NCBI GenBank assembly: GCA_903871465.1
Contig: CAIQHB010000042.1
Span: 1 to 46,291 of the forward strand
Length of the DNA: 46,291 nucleotides
Direction of reading: 5' to 3'
From: an uncultured Methanosarcinales archaeon
Lineage (GTDB): Archaea; Halobacteriota; Methanosarcinia; Methanotrichales; Methanotrichaceae
Below, piece after piece: positions 17,552 through 25,170 of this stretch (positions are counted from its first letter, which is position 1; each line of letters begins with the position of its first letter). The position numbers and the translations under genes were made by a program. The notes under the pieces were generated by a model. It saw nothing but the letters and a program-made list of their open reading frames with translations, did no database searches and was not told the origin of the DNA.

Positions 17552-20155
17552 ATGGCAATTCCTGGTTTCCAGAGTATAATGCTGCCCCTTCTGAAGATAG
17601 CAAGCGACAAGTCTGAGCATAATAATGCAGAAGTTAGAGATTCGCTTGCAATTCAATTCAGTATTTCTGATATTGATAAAATGGAGATGCTTCCAAGCGG
17701 AAAGCAAGCTCGATTTGTTAATCGTGTAGCTTGGGCCATTGTTTACTTGAAGGGAGCAGGACTTATTGAAAATTCAAGTCGAGGTATTTTTCATATAACT
17801 GTGCAGGGATTAGATCTTCTAAAGACCAATCCAGATAAAATCGATATCAAGCTTCTTAAGCAATTGAATCCAGAAATCAAAAATTGGAGCAAGCGCCCGG
17901 ATCAGCCTATTGAATCAATAGATATCTATAGATTCTTCAAAGACAGGAACGAAGCCAAATGGGCATTTGATCTATTGAGAGAGACGCTTGATCGTCTTGG
18001 AATCAAAGAGCCTAATGATGAACGTTTTGCAGTTACTTGTCCTTCAGGCGGAAAATCCCTCCATCTTAATTTTGGGCAGTGGTTGGTCTTGGGATTTAGC
18101 AGTGCAAATGTCGAGATGGCTCTTCTTTCAGATCAAGCCACCTTGTATAATAAATTTGAGTCATTCGATTTTGCCAAAGGCGAAGATAAATTTAATATAA
18201 AAATATATAAATTACCTATTGAGCTGGCAAAACCTTTGGGTGGTGATTTGCGGACAGCATACGAAAAGTCTCTTGAAAAAATTGCTGATAAATTCGGCGA
18301 CTGGAAGTCTACTCCATGGCGGAAAAATCATCACATAAATGAAATAGCTGAAGCACTTTTTGATGACAAGAAGCTTGGGGATCTTCTAATTCCAAATCCA
18401 GGTTTTCAAAGAAATATTTGGTGGGTTAATCAAGGAGACTCGATCAAGGACGAGCGCAAAGATGGAGTCCTTTATGCACCTGCAAGAGCTGATAGTAGTC
18501 GACTCATTCCTCACTGGGAGAGACTCACGGAAATAAAGCCCAAGGATATTATACTTCACTACGCAAACGGCGAATTGCTTTATGTGAGTATCTCCACAGC
18601 CGCTGCAATTACTGAAAATCGTCCTTATGGCAGGTTTGATCGAGTCAATCTCGTCAAGGTAGATTACCACGAGCTTATTCCATCGATTCCTCTTTCTCGA
18701 TTCTCGGAAGATCTCCAAGTATTGTTGATTAAGGACGGTCCGTTAAACGTCAATGGCGGTGTCAAAGAAGGATACCTTTGGCGACTAAATCCTGAAGCAT
18801 TGAAGATTATTCAAAGCTCTCAGCCGGAGACAAACTGGCCCGATTTTGCTATTCTAGATAGCGAATCAAGTTGGATATTCCAGGCAAATCCTGATAACTT
18901 CGATATAGATAAAGCAATTAGCGAATTAAAGGAGATTACCTGGAAAGTAAATCGGTATAAAGATCAGGTTCATGCAGGTAACACTGTCTACATCTGGAAG
19001 TCAGGAGAGAATTCTGGAATTGTTGCAGCAGGTAAAATCCTTAGTGAACCAGCCCTTTTAAAAGATCTAGAAATCGAAAAGAGATTTATTCTTCCGAAAG
19101 CTGCTGGAAAGAACGAAGATGAGGAATTCATTGGAGTTCGTGTCTCCGTTGAACGAGTGCTTGGATCTATAATAAAACGACAAGATCTTATCAGTGATCC
19201 ATTGCTCGGGTCCATGCAGATTTTAAGGCAATCTCAAGGGACCAATTTCGTCCTAAACAGCAAAGAAGCAAAAGCTATCCATGATTTAATCTATTCTTCA
19301 AATTCAAAGCCAAAGAACCTTGAATATACTCTGGTGCAGTGTTCAAACGAGACCGGCTTAGATGAATCAACTCTAGAACGGTGGAAGAGGGCCATTGAAA
19401 GGAAAGGGCAGGCGATAATCTATGGCCCACCAGGAACAGGAAAGACCTTTATTGCGGAGCACTTAGCAGAGCATCTCATAGGAGGCGGGTATGGATTTAA
19501 GGAAACCGTCCAATTCCATCCTGCCTACTCTTACGAGGATTTCATTCAAGGCATACGGCCTAAGAATCGGGATGATGGAAAGCTTGAATACAATCTCGTA
19601 CCAGGGCGATTTTTGAAGTTCTGTCAAAACGCAGCTGACCGGCAAGGCATCTGTGTCCTGATTATCGATGAAATCAATCGAGCAAATTTGGCCAGAGTCT
19701 TTGGCGAGCTGATGTACCTCCTTGAATACAGAGGAAAGGGAATTCCGCTTGCTTCAGACGGAAATACATTCTCGATACCTAAAAACGTGCGGATCATTGG
19801 AACCATGAATACGGCTGACCGTTCGATTGCATTGGTTGATAACGCTCTCCGAAGGAGATTTGCATTCTTAAGACTTCAGCCGGAATACGGAATCCTAAGA
19901 CGATATCACGAAAGAGAGCAAACCGAGTTCCCAATAGAAAAGCTAATCCAGGTTTTGAAAGAGCTGAATGAAGAGATTGGAGATCCACATTACGAAATCG
20001 GGATATCATATTTCATAAGAACTGATCTGAGCCTCCAAATTGAAGACATCTGGACCATGGAAATTGAGCCCTACCTAGAGGAGCACTTCTTCAATGATGC
20101 TGATAAAATAAAGAATTATAGATGGATTAGTGTCAAGGAAAAACTCAATCTATGA
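17552..20155 (+). CDS. mcrB: McrB-like AAA+ restriction ATPase with Mrr_N and two reader (PUA/EVE-like) domains
   Basis: An 867-residue motor subunit of a type IV (modification-dependent) restriction system. Residues 1-90 resemble the Mrr N-terminal winged helix (IPGFQSIMLPLLKI, LPSGKQARFVNRVAWA). Residues ~110-280 are unassigned. Residues ~288-425 match a PUA-like domain often seen in McrB relatives (IWWVNQGDSIKDE, HWERL, DIILHY). Residues ~438-560 match an EVE domain (SWIFQANPDNFDI, VNRYKDQVHAGNTVYIWKSG), a fold that reads modified bases. Residues ~610-790 are the GTPase/AAA+ core: GPPGTGKT (625-632), LIIDEIN (703-709) and MNTADRS (752-758). GTP hydrolysis would drive the McrC nuclease. The stop overlaps the mcrC ATG. 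Confidence 0.9.
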   Translation: MAIPGFQSIMLPLLKIASDKSEHNNAEVRDSLAIQFSISDIDKMEMLPSGKQARFVNRVAWAIVYLKGAGLIENSSRGIFHITVQGLDLLKTNPDKIDIKLLKQLNPEIKNWSKRPDQPIESIDIYRFFKDRNEAKWAFDLLRETLDRLGIKEPNDERFAVTCPSGGKSLHLNFGQWLVLGFSSANVEMALLSDQATLYNKFESFDFAKGEDKFNIKIYKLPIELAKPLGGDLRTAYEKSLEKIADKFGDWKSTPWRKNHHINEIAEALFDDKKLGDLLIPNPGFQRNIWWVNQGDSIKDERKDGVLYAPARADSSRLIPHWERLTEIKPKDIILHYANGELLYVSISTAAAITENRPYGRFDRVNLVKVDYHELIPSIPLSRFSEDLQVLLIKDGPLNVNGGVKEGYLWRLNPEALKIIQSSQPETNWPDFAILDSESSWIFQANPDNFDIDKAISELKEITWKVNRYKDQVHAGNTVYIWKSGENSGIVAAGKILSEPALLKDLEIEKRFILPKAAGKNEDEEFIGVRVSVERVLGSIIKRQDLISDPLLGSMQILRQSQGTNFVLNSKEAKAIHDLIYSSNSKPKNLEYTLVQCSNETGLDESTLERWKRAIERKGQAIIYGPPGTGKTFIAEHLAEHLIGGGYGFKETVQFHPAYSYEDFIQGIRPKNRDDGKLEYNLVPGRFLKFCQNAADRQGICVLIIDEINRANLARVFGELMYLLEYRGKGIPLASDGNTFSIPKNVRIIGTMNTADRSIALVDNALRRRFAFLRLQPEYGILRRYHEREQTEFPIEKLIQVLKELNEEIGDPHYEIGISYFIRTDLSLQIEDIWTMEIEPYLEEHFFNDADKIKNYRWISVKEKLNL

Positions 20156-21348
20156 GCTGCATTGAAATCATCGAACTTACTGAGCGCACTCCGGAAAATG
20201 TAGATCGAGAAAGGCTACCTGTAGAAGCTGCAGAGATGCTCAAACAGAAGTTTGGCGATAAAATTGCAGTGGAGATGATATCCTTTGGGCCAAATTCTAA
20301 TTGGCAGTTAACTGCCCAGGATTGGGTGGGATATATCCCATTGACACCTTTTGTCAGCATCAGGCTGCTTCCAAAGAACGGAGTAAAAGTCAAAAATCTA
20401 TTCGGGATGTTGGAGTATGCTTATGGCTTAAAGAGCTTCCACCTGTCTGAAAAAGGGCTCTTTGATTGCGATACTTTGGAAGACTTCTATGATCGGTTGG
20501 CCAGTATACTAGCTCATCTCATACTGGATCGAGCTCGCAGAGGTTTTTATCGTTCATATCAGCCCAGATCGGACCAACTTCCCTATCTTCGGGGACGCAT
20601 CGATCTACAGCGAGCCAGTCTGCGACCATGGGAAGTGAAGCTTGAGTGCCATTTTGAGGAGCATACTTCCGATATCAAGGATAATCAGATCCTAACATGG
20701 ACCCTCTTGCAGATCTTGCGTAGCGGACTTTGCACGGAGAACTCATCACATTTCGTATCTCATGCCTATCGGAGACTCTTGTCTATTGCAGAACCTGAGC
20801 CATGCGGCCCAGAATCCTGCCTTGGACGGATATACGACCGTTTGAATGATGATTACAGGCCTATGCATGCTCTTTGCAGGCTTTTTCTTGAACATCTAGG
20901 CCCGGCTTACAAGATCGGAAAACATGAAATGATTCCTTTTTTAGTAAATATGGCTAACCTTTATGAGCTCTTTGTTGCGGAGTGGCTAAAGGCTCATAAC
21001 ATTGAGGGTTTTTCGATCGAGGCCCAAAGAGATGTCGTAATCGATCGCAGACAAAATGTGAAGTTTAGGATGGACCTTGTGCTTTGCGACAGGGTCTCTC
21101 AACAGCCCAAAAGCATAATGGATACCAAGTACAAAATTGGACCGCCTTCTATGAGTGATATCCATCAAGTGATCGCATATGCTGAGGCGATTGGCTGTAG
21201 AGAGGCGATTCTCATTTATCCAGTGGAGAAGGAATCGCCTTTAGATATGTGGGTGGGAGACATCCATGTCAGGAGTGCGACATTTGCTCTAGAAGGTGAT
21301 TTAGATGAAGCAGGTTGGGATTTTATTCATGAAATTATGGGGTCTTAG
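20152..21348 (+). CDS. mcrC: McrC-family nuclease subunit of type IV restriction system
   Basis: A 398-residue protein. The N-terminal ~100 residues (GYIPLTPFVSIRLLPKNGVK, MLEYAYGLKSF) match the McrC domain that touches the McrB ring; the middle LRGRIDLQRASLRPWEVKL is typical of the family; the C-terminal PD-(D/E)xK nuclease site is RMDLVLCD (D308) and IMDTKYK (D324, K326). It overlaps mcrB by ATGA, so the two are translated together. McrBC complexes cut DNA between modified sites; the target modification here is unknown. A GC-rich repeat island follows within 160 bp. Confidence 0.93.
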   Translation: MSCIEIIELTERTPENVDRERLPVEAAEMLKQKFGDKIAVEMISFGPNSNWQLTAQDWVGYIPLTPFVSIRLLPKNGVKVKNLFGMLEYAYGLKSFHLSEKGLFDCDTLEDFYDRLASILAHLILDRARRGFYRSYQPRSDQLPYLRGRIDLQRASLRPWEVKLECHFEEHTSDIKDNQILTWTLLQILRSGLCTENSSHFVSHAYRRLLSIAEPEPCGPESCLGRIYDRLNDDYRPMHALCRLFLEHLGPAYKIGKHEMIPFLVNMANLYELFVAEWLKAHNIEGFSIEAQRDVVIDRRQNVKFRMDLVLCDRVSQQPKSIMDTKYKIGPPSMSDIHQVIAYAEAIGCREAILIYPVEKESPLDMWVGDIHVRSATFALEGDLDEAGWDFIHEIMGS

Positions 21349-21504
21349 GAGAATGCCAGAATTGTCGCCAAGAAGGTTCACATTTATCTTATCATTCCCG
21401 GAGACGGCTTTATCCCGGAAATTCTGCTATTATCTGTAGGTCTTATTTGAATAGCTGATCCAGAAGATATTCCCAGTTCCCTCAATCTCGTATACTTGTG
21501 CGCC

Positions 21505-21715
21505 CGGGATTCCAAGGCCTCCATCAGGCCAACAGTATCCCTGGCCATCTGCTCAATGGCACCGGGGCCGGGCTGGTCGCCGCTGCAACCGTTCACACGC
21601 ATGCGTGCTCCTGCGCCCGCAAGCGAGCGGCCTTTCCGGGCTCCCGGCCCGCCTGGCTGCCACCCACAGGGCTGCCAGGGCCGGAGGGCGAGCGCCGCCA
21701 GGCTCCGCATGGTTT
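21505..21715 (+). repeat. GC-rich palindromic dispersed repeat, copy A (long form)
   Basis: The core at 21605-21711 runs from GCTCCTGCGCCCGCAAGCGA to GGCCGGAGGGCGAGCGCC. Its centre has arms CGGCCCGCCTG and CAGGG-type/GGGCCGG complements, predicting a long hairpin. A 5' extension (CATCAGGCCAACAGTATCCC) is shared with copies D and F. A relic reading IEQMARDTVGLMEAL runs on the minus strand through this extension. Confidence 0.75.
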
Positions 21716-21743
21716 GCAGGCAGATCAAAAACAAAGCAATAAC

Positions 21744-21750
21744 CTTTATA
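21744..21750 (+). promoter_or_regulatory. TATA-like box for the AF2212-like antitoxin
   Basis: CTTTATA in AATAACCTTTATAGATTTAG lies 35 bases before ATG 21785, the normal spacing for an archaeal promoter with a short leader. Confidence 0.5.
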
Positions 21751-21784
21751 GATTTAGAACCGAAATCCTGTATGGTAAGCGTAA

Positions 21785-21970
21785 ATGAGTGAGACCATCC
21801 GGGCTAAATATGAGGATAAGGTCCTCAAGCCATATCAAGATCTGCATTTAAATGAAGGTGAAGTGGTAAAGATCAAAATTCAGCGAAACCTGGTAGATAA
21901 ATTTCATGGCAAAATGGCGATAGATAAAAAGATCGCTGACGAGATAATCGATATGGAAATATGGGATTGA
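21785..21970 (+). CDS. AF2212-like (DUF104) antitoxin
   Basis: A 61-residue protein starting SETIRAKYEDKVLKPYQDLH-LNEGEVVKIKI, the beta-hairpin typical of the AF2212/DUF104 family, followed by a helical tail (DKKIADEIIDMEIWD) that in relatives binds the partner toxin. These small antitoxins normally precede a PIN-domain VapC. No PIN gene follows: the next ~125 bases contain only a short open stretch before the first hicB, so it is an orphan. Confidence in the family is good; activity is unknown. Confidence 0.8.
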   Translation: MSETIRAKYEDKVLKPYQDLHLNEGEVVKIKIQRNLVDKFHGKMAIDKKIADEIIDMEIWD

Positions 21971-22095
21971 ATTTATCCCAATTACCAAAGGGCGAGCGTT
22001 CGTTGGCCTAAATCCGCTGCAAGATGGCTTGATGAGTCTCAAGATCAAGATTCTGAGATAAAGTTATATCTTCAGGCGTAGCATGAATTGCTGAT

Positions 22096-22338
22096 ATGTT
22101 CTGCGAATACATCCAGGCTGCTATCTCTAACGCGGTCTATGAAGTCATAGATGATGAAGAGCCTTATTACGGCGAAGTGCCCGAATTGAAAGGCGTTTGG
22201 GCAACCGGTAAAACTCCAGAAGAGTGTCATGAAAATTTGAAGAAAGCCATAGAAGACTGGATTGCATTTAGTCTACGATTCAATTTACCTATCCCGATGG
22301 TCGAAGGCCAGACCATAAAAGTACCTGCCGAGGCTTAA
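22096..22338 (+). CDS. hicB: HicB-family antitoxin, copy 1
   Basis: An 80-residue HicB-like antitoxin: AAISNAVYEVIDDEEPYYGE-VPELKGVWATGKTPEECHENLKKAIEDWI, then a short tail ending VPAEA. It differs from copy 2 at nine positions. A TATA-like GTTATATC lies about 35 bases upstream. It is followed three bases after its stop by the ATG of a broken hicA, so it has no intact partner next to it. HicB proteins mask the HicA RNase and often repress their own promoter through a C-terminal DNA-binding domain; that domain is not visible here. Confidence 0.85.
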   Translation: MFCEYIQAAISNAVYEVIDDEEPYYGEVPELKGVWATGKTPEECHENLKKAIEDWIAFSLRFNLPIPMVEGQTIKVPAEA

Positions 22339-22341
22339 ATC

Positions 22342-22563
22342 ATGTCAAGGTTATGCCCGGTTTCGTGGAATGAGCTGATAAGAAACTGCACGCCCTCAGA
22401 TCGAAGGCCCTTATACCGGCAAAAGCACCTCATCCCGTTGATGTGAAAAGGAACGATCAGAGTAATGATCCCAAATCCTCATTGGGCAGATATTAGCGCA
22501 GATCTGATAAAAAAGATCTTGAGACAGGGTGAGATCAGCATAGAAGAATGGCTTTCAGCTAGC
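22342..22563 (+). pseudogene. hicA: HicA toxin copy 1, frameshifted
   Basis: ATG 22342 begins SRLCPVSWNELIR exactly as copy 2 does, but single-base deletions (AAGAAACTG for AAGAAAGCTG, and CAGATCG for CGGATTCG) shift the frame and reading stops at TGA 22444. The C-terminal half (MIPNPHWADISADLIKKILR) is open again from 22465, but it runs past the normal stop because TTAG has become TAG with a lost T. The toxin is therefore dead, while its start codon is intact. Confidence 0.82.
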
Positions 22564-22639
22564 GAAAAAAGCTTCCAGGATCTCGGCAAAATTGTCTTCC
22601 TGCTCGCATTCTTCAAGCCCTCTTGCAGCCTCATGCGCC

Positions 22640-22742
22640 TGCTCCCGCGCCCGTAAGCGAGCGTCCCTTCCGGTCTCCTGGCCCGCCTGGCCGCCATCGA
22701 CAGACTGTCGGCCGGAGGGCGAGCGCCGCCAGGCCTACCCAT
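22640..22742 (+). repeat. GC-rich palindromic dispersed repeat, copy B
   Basis: The core runs from GCTCCCGCGCCCGTAAGCGA to CGGCCGGAGGGCGAGCGCCG, with the central CCGCCATCGACAGACTGTCG stem. It has the same orientation as the other copies and lies directly between the two hicBA units. Confidence 0.75.
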
Positions 22743-22820
22743 GGCAGGAGGGCTTAATGATTCTCAAGATTAAGATTCCGGGATAAAGCTATATCTTAAG
22801 GCGTTGCATGAACTTCTGAT

Positions 22821-23063
22821 ATGTTCTGCGAATACATCCAGGCTGCTATCTCTAAGGCGGTCTATGAAGTCATAGATGATGAAGAGCCTTATTACGGCGA
22901 AGTCCCCGAATTGAAAGGCGTTTGGGCAACTGGTAAAACTCCGGAAGAGTGTCGTGAGAATTTGAAGATGGCCGTTGAAGACTGGATTGCGTTCAGTCTA
23001 CGATTCAATTTACCTATCCCGGTGATCGAAGGCCAGGCCATAAAAGCACCAGTCGAGGCCTAA
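22821..23063 (+). CDS. hicB: HicB-family antitoxin, copy 2
   Basis: An 80-residue protein with 71 of 80 residues the same as copy 1 (changes such as N12K, H45R, K50M, I52V and the VIEGQAIKAPVEA tail). The conservative pattern of the changes suggests the antitoxin has stayed under selection in both copies, unlike the toxins. The upstream TATA-like GCTATATCTTAAGG matches copy 1. Its stop is followed after one codon by the hicA body in the same reading frame, with ACG where copy 1 has ATG. Confidence 0.85.
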   Translation: MFCEYIQAAISKAVYEVIDDEEPYYGEVPELKGVWATGKTPEECRENLKMAVEDWIAFSLRFNLPIPVIEGQAIKAPVEA

Positions 23064-23066
23064 AGC

Positions 23067-23288
23067 ACGTCAAGGTTATGCCCGGTTTCGTGGAATGAGC
23101 TGATAAGAAAGCTGCATGCCCTCGGATTCGAAGGCCCTTATACCGGCAAAGGACCCCATCCCCTAATGTGGAAAGGAATGATCAGAGTGATGATCCCAAA
23201 TCCTCATCGGGCTGATATTAGCGCCGATCTCATCAAGAAGATCCTGAGGCAGGGTGAGATCAGCAGAGAAGAATGGCTTTCAGCTTAG
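23067..23288 (+). pseudogene. hicA: HicA toxin copy 2, intact body but start codon changed to ACG
   Basis: Seventy-three codons without interruption: SRLCPVSWNELIRKLHALGF, then EGPYTGKGPHPLMWKGMIRV and MIPNPHRADISADLIKKILR up to TAG 23286. HicA relatives carry a G-x-x-x-x-G-S/H-H catalytic stretch; here GPYTGKGPHPLM has the His in the right region. The first codon is ACG and no in-frame ATG, GTG or TTG lies before codon 34, because the hicB stop is only one codon upstream. Either the toxin is silenced by start loss, or an unusual start or stop readthrough is used. Confidence 0.7.
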
Positions 23289-23365
23289 CGAAAAAAGCTT
23301 CCAGGATCTCGGCAAAGGGTCTTCCTGCTCGCATTCTTCAAGCCCGGTTGTAGCCGCATTGCACA

Positions 23366-23453
23366 TGCTCCCGCGCCCGTTTGCGGCAGCTGCCCGGGCT
23401 CCCGTCCCCGACCCCCGCCACCCACAGGGCTGTCGGGCCGGAGGGCGAGCGCC
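23366..23453 (+). repeat. GC-rich palindromic dispersed repeat, copy C (diverged)
   Basis: It starts GCTCCCGCGCCCG and ends GTCGGGCCGGAGGGCGAGCG, with a diverged middle (CACCCACAGGGC as in copy A). Downstream, GTTGCTCCAAGAGATGTTGA resembles the sequence after copy F. Confidence 0.65.
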
Positions 23454-23542
23454 AGCTTGCTAACCCAGAGGTTGCTGTTGCTCCAAGAGATGTTGAGAGC
23501 AAAAAAACTATTGATTGTTATTAATAAATTAGGATAGAAAAC

Positions 23543-23719
23543 TTATTCGATGCCACGACGCTTGAGGTATTCATCCAAGCTGATGAAATCGCCAGTCTCA
23601 CGCTCGATGAGTGCATGAAGTTCCTCTGCTGTTGATTCATCTTCTTCATCGAGGGCGGCAAAATTCCTGTCCTTAAAGGACTCATCATTCGCTACTATGA
23701 CTTTGCTTCGGGCTGCCAT
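23543..23719 (-). CDS. Short acidic antitoxin of a RelE-type pair
   Basis: A 58-residue acidic protein: AARSKVIVANDESFKDRNFA, then an acidic segment (LDEEDEST) and a C-terminal helix ISLDEYLKRRGIE. It lies 32 bases after the RelE-like gene on the same strand, with AAGGAG about ten bases before ATG 23719. Size, charge and position match the antitoxin partners of RelE/ParE toxins, though the fold is not recognisable from sequence. The toxin-first gene order is the reverse of classical relBE and is like higBA. Confidence 0.7.
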   Translation of the reverse strand: MAARSKVIVANDESFKDRNFAALDEEDESTAEELHALIERETGDFISLDEYLKRRGIE

Positions 23720-23751
23720 TGGATAATCTACTCCTTTATTAGTATATTGAT

Positions 23752-24024
23752 CTATCTGTAACCTGATTTTCTTTTCTTTTGGAATATCTTTGCGATTTTT
23801 ATAACTTTTTCTGAATTACACACTTCATATTCTACTCGAAGCTTCCCAACCCTCAGCCGGTACAACGTCTCGCTGCCTTCCACGGGCACAATATCCGCTA
23901 ATGGACGAGGCCGGTAAGGATCATTTTTGATCTCTTCCAGATGGGCTACGATCTTTTTTACGTCGTGTGGCGGAAGCTTATCTAAGGCCTTTTGCGATGT
24001 GCGTGATAGCTTTAGCGTGAACAT
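23752..24024 (-). CDS. relE: RelE/ParE-superfamily toxin
   Basis: A 90-residue protein with the RelE fold pattern: FTLKLSRTSQKALDKLPPHD at the N-terminus, the ADIVPVEGSETLYRLRVGKL-RVEYEV core strands, and a basic C-terminus ending QKKRKSGYR. RelE toxins cleave mRNA on the ribosome using basic residues on the last strands; ParE relatives act on gyrase. The frame is intact and the paired antitoxin follows, so this may be a working module, unlike the neighbouring hicA relics. Confidence 0.88.
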   Translation of the reverse strand: MFTLKLSRTSQKALDKLPPHDVKKIVAHLEEIKNDPYRPRPLADIVPVEGSETLYRLRVGKLRVEYEVCNSEKVIKIAKIFQKKRKSGYR

Positions 24025-24214
24025 TCTTATTCCAGCTCTTTATCTTCCAATGGCCATAAAGAATTTTAGGTTTGGGCTTTGGCTATTTGGATCTTTTGCC
24101 TATCAATCTGCAACCATGAGATGAAAAGCCAGGCCTGGGGACGGAGTCCTCTCGATTTCCGGAGATGGAGAAGTCCTGGATTTTCCATCGGTAGTGATGG
24201 CTCCGAGCTTCAGC

Positions 24215-24370
24215 TTATTGACATGCTTTGGATGATCCAAATGCAATTTTGCTGGGCAATCCTGCCTTCCCTACTCCCTCCGAAAACATGGGGATGATCA
24301 ATTGCAGGGCATCCATTAGGCCAAAGGTATCCCTGGACATCTGCTCAATGGTGCAGGGGCCGGGAGGCCA
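24215..24370 (-). pseudogene. Coding relic inside the long-form repeat (copy D)
   Basis: Minus-strand reading through TIEQMSRDTFGLMDALQLII, then PMFSEGVGKAGLPSKIAFGS, to TAA 24215. The same IEQM-x-RDT-x-GLM-x-AL run is encoded by the 5' part of copy A and, frameshifted, by copy F. It looks like the end of an unknown protein carried along with the GC-rich repeat. The rest of 24025-24549 outside this relic and repeat copy D shows no gene. Confidence 0.4.
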
Positions 24371-24490
24371 ATGCTGCGCCCCCCCGCGTACCCGCGCCTG
24401 CTCCCGTGCCCCTGAGCGTGCACCCCTTCCGGGCTCCCGGCCCGCCTGGCTGCCATCGACAGGCTGCCGGGCCGGAGGGCGAGCGCCACA
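24296..24490 (+). repeat. GC-rich palindromic dispersed repeat, copy D (long form)
   Basis: The 5' extension (GGCATCCATTAGGCCAAAGG, ATCTGCTCAATGG) is shared with copies A and F. The core at 24399-24487 ends GGGCCGGAGGGCGAGCGCC. Hairpin arms CGGCCCGCCTG and CAGGCTGCCGGGCCG are nearly perfect here. Confidence 0.75.
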
Positions 24491-24549
24491 GGATCACACC
24501 AAAGGTCATCAGAGTTGACAAATGCGCCAGGATTAAATTTTTATTTTGG

Positions 24550-24933
24550 CTATGGTATCTTGCGTCCGCTTTCTGTGTGATCAAAATCTGCGTCGAAACT
24601 CATTATCTGAAGGCTGTACTTCTGTGCAACTGCATATTGGTAGGCGTCATCAAAATCCAGATGATACCTTTTCGAGACTTCTGCCAGAGCGAGAACCTCC
24701 TTGTGGTCTAACCCAATCACAGCTATTCCGGTCTTTATTACTACGTCCTTCACGAAGCTGACATAGGTTTCATGCTTGTTTCTTTGGAAAAGGAAAACAC
24801 CAATCGAATGTAGTGAGAAATCAGTTAAAAAAAGATCTGTGGAGGGATTTGCTATAAACAGATTTTTTGCGGCCTTGCTCTTCTCTCGTTGCAGCAAGAT
24901 TTCCAAGAATATGTTCGTGTCCAGGAGATACAT
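24550..24933 (-). CDS. vapC: PIN-domain ribonuclease toxin (VapC family)
   Basis: A 127-residue PIN protein: YLLDTNIFLEILL with the first metal-binding Asp (D5), LTDFSLHSIGVFL, then LDFDDAYQYAVAQ and FDADFDHTE supplying the remaining acidic residues. VapC toxins cleave tRNA or rRNA. The ATG overlaps the stop of the upstream antitoxin (TAATG), with GAGGAG before it, showing coupled translation. The pair appears complete and could be active. Confidence 0.9.
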   Translation of the reverse strand: MYLLDTNIFLEILLQREKSKAAKNLFIANPSTDLFLTDFSLHSIGVFLFQRNKHETYVSFVKDVVIKTGIAVIGLDHKEVLALAEVSKRYHLDFDDAYQYAVAQKYSLQIMSFDADFDHTESGRKIP

Positions 24934-25139
24934 TAGTCTCCTCGCATCTTTCCAATCTCGTGCTGGAGTTCTACAGAAGTATACTGATCACCTAGATCCG
25001 CCAAGGCGCCTTCCCAGTCAAAAACCGGCACCTTTTGCTTCTTCTTGGATCTTTTCTCAAGCAAAAATTCCGCGTAACTCCGAACTTCTTCTTGAATGTC
25101 AGGAGGCAAATGCTCAACGAACCTAGCGAATGTTGTCAT
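24933..25139 (-). CDS. vapB: VapB-type antitoxin (DUF2281-like)
   Basis: A 68-residue protein with FARFVEHLPPDIQEEVRSYA-EFLLEKRSKKK, the helix pair typical of the DUF2281 antitoxins that precede PIN toxins, and a C-terminal toxin-binding tail (DWEGALADLGDQYTSVELQ). It overlaps vapC by one base. No canonical AbrB or ribbon-helix-helix domain is visible, so autoregulation is uncertain. Confidence 0.82.
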   Translation of the reverse strand: MTTFARFVEHLPPDIQEEVRSYAEFLLEKRSKKKQKVPVFDWEGALADLGDQYTSVELQHEIGKMRGD

Positions 25140-25170
25140 TTTTCTCTTTCAACTATAGGATGCCCAAGCT

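Larger units (their letters stand above)
22025..22743 (+). repeat. Tandem duplication unit 1 (hicB-hicA-GC repeat)
   Basis: This ~720-bp unit begins near GATGGCTTGATGAGTCTCAA and ends after GC-rich repeat copy B. It is repeated immediately downstream with a 725-bp period between the two hicB start codons. The two units share promoter region, hicB, hicA, the AGCTTCCAGGATCTCGGCAA tail and the GC-rich element. Confidence 0.85.
22744..23460 (+). repeat. Tandem duplication unit 2 (hicB-hicA-GC repeat)
   Basis: The second unit begins at AGGAGGGCTTAATGATTCTC and ends after GC-rich repeat copy C. Coding parts are about 90 percent alike to unit 1; the repeat part is the most diverged. Confidence 0.85.

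Noticed and set aside
17332-17616. 94-codon frame before mcrB
   Set aside because: It overlaps the mcrB start in another frame and lacks family features; treated as promoter-region chance ORF.
21384-21734. 116-codon minus-strand frame across GC-rich repeat copy A
   Set aside because: Most of its translation comes from the GC-rich repeat (Arg/Gly/Ala/Pro-rich); only the IEQM segment looks like a coding relic.
22025-24490. Possible CRISPR array from repeated units
   Set aside because: Repeats are hundreds of bases long, carry genes and are irregularly spaced; there are no short direct repeats with uniform spacers.
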